From positions 1 to 14,045 of the forward strand of contig CALCRE010000233.1 of assembly GCA_937894465.1 (NCBI GenBank): DNA of 14,045 bases, given 5' to 3'. Shown here piece by piece: positions 13,490-14,045 of the stretch. Source of the DNA: an uncultured Clostridia bacterium. GTDB taxonomy: Bacteria; Bacillota; Clostridia; JAAYHZ01. The number at the start of each line of letters is the position of its first letter. Position 1 is the first letter of the stretch. Under the pieces are notes generated by a model. That model was given only the letters and a program-made list of their open reading frames with translations, ran no database searches and was not told where the DNA came from. The translations under genes and the position numbers were made by a program.

Positions 13490-14045
13490 TTAACTGCCTA
13501 ACTTTAAAAGTGCCATTCTTTCGTGAAAACTATACTTCCTCTTTATATAATAGGATATGGATGCCCATCTGGATTTTCTTGGTTTGTGATTGACATGCTT
13601 CCTAAAGTTACCTAATACACTATCGTACACCGGTTTCTCGAGTTTAAGCCCCATCCCGTGTCTTGCTATGACACATGCTGCAGAACCGTGGGAAGATAAC
13701 CCGTATCTTTTCATGAATTTCATCTGACCTATAACGGATGTATAGGACGGGTTGACCTCGATGACTTCCACACCATACTTAACCGCCCTCGCCCTGAGCA
13801 TTTCCTTGAACTTCGAATATGCAAATCCCGATATCATCCTTGAATACTTTCCGGATTCCTCACCCAAAGCGGCTTTCTTCCGAGTAAAATCCAACTTTTC
13901 TATTACGATCGGTTTTTGAGTGTCAACGGCTTTTCCTACGATATACTTTGATACATCTCCTACGGATGCCGTTACTTGATCGGAAGACCAATTATACATA
14001 TTCAAATGTATCTTTTCTTCCTTAAGCGGATTGCCGAACCGATCC
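13490..14045 (-). CDS. TnpB-related protein (IS200/IS605 accessory type), C-terminal part
   Basis: The frame is open to the right edge (DRFGNPLKEEKIHLNMYNW at the boundary), so the true start lies outside the window and at least 184 residues are visible. It carries a RuvC-like core: KPIVIEKLDF with the likely second acidic residue, then LRARAVKYGVEVIEVNPSYTS, and GLSSHGSAACVIARHGMG near the end. TnpB is the RNA-guided nuclease carried by IS200/IS605 elements. This subgroup lacks the CxxC...CxxC zinc finger usual between the last RuvC motifs; a short IGQMKFMKRY segment stands in its place. The C-terminus (HKPRKSRWASISYYIKRKY) is basic. No Y1 transposase TnpA is in the window. Confidence 0.75.
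   Translation of the reverse strand, partial: DRFGNPLKEEKIHLNMYNWSSDQVTASVGDVSKYIVGKAVDTQKPIVIEKLDFTRKKAALGEESGKYSRMISGFAYSKFKEMLRARAVKYGVEVIEVNPSYTSVIGQMKFMKRYGLSSHGSAACVIARHGMGLKLEKPVYDSVLGNFRKHVNHKPRKSRWASISYYIKRKYSFHERMALLKLGS

Noticed and set aside
1..14045. CRISPR arrays, rRNA or tRNA genes
   Set aside because: No regularly spaced direct repeats of CRISPR type, and no cloverleaf or rRNA-like sequence, were seen on either strand by eye.

Overview
The window looks like accessory chromosomal DNA from a low-GC Gram-positive anaerobe, most likely a Clostridia member. The signs are AT-rich spacers, strong AGGAGG-type ribosome binding sites, a butanol-dehydrogenase-type iron alcohol dehydrogenase remnant, a BceRSAB peptide-antibiotic resistance module, and TnpB-like and toxin-antitoxin genes typical of Firmicutes. 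I cannot name a genus.

Layout. 1-270: the 3' end of a broken Fe-alcohol dehydrogenase and its terminator. 271-2046: a small unknown ORF, a conserved 182-aa hypothetical protein on the minus strand, and a frameshifted remnant resembling the N-terminus of DUF6088/AbiEi-like antitoxins. 2047-3813: a promoter with a palindrome over its -35, driving a two-gene unit (alpha/beta hydrolase plus sugar-isomerase-like TIM barrel), then a terminator. 3811-4401: a complete yefM-yoeB toxin-antitoxin operon on the minus strand, with three operator-like repeats exactly 12 bp apart across its promoter. 4602-9438: a complete bceR-bceS-bceA-bceB module, with a BceR-type inverted repeat in front of bceA and a terminator after bceB. 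9444-10238: a HigBA-type locus whose toxin gene carries an internal frameshifting deletion while the antitoxin stays open. 10292-10958: a decayed second copy of the bceR 3' end and bceS. 11004-12494: an AAA/DUF4143 ATPase. 12500-14045: a truncated exporter ATPase, a broken XRE-type helix-turn-helix remnant, and the C-terminal part of a TnpB-related protein running off the right edge.

How it fits together. The clearly functional units are the Bce module, yefM-yoeB, the hydrolase/isomerase pair and probably the AAA/DUF4143 gene. In the Bce module, an ABC transporter detects a peptide antibiotic, signals through an intramembrane kinase and activates its own promoter. Around these units are at least seven damaged genes: Fe-ADH, the DUF6088-like gene, higB, psi-bceR, psi-bceS, the exporter ATPase and the XRE remnant. 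The stretch therefore reads as a turnover zone where mobile, defence and resistance genes arrive and decay. I found no clearly new multi-gene system. The best leads are the paired hydrolase/isomerase operon, the orphaned HigA with a lysine-rich tail, the phased YefM operator, and the decayed BceRS paralogue.
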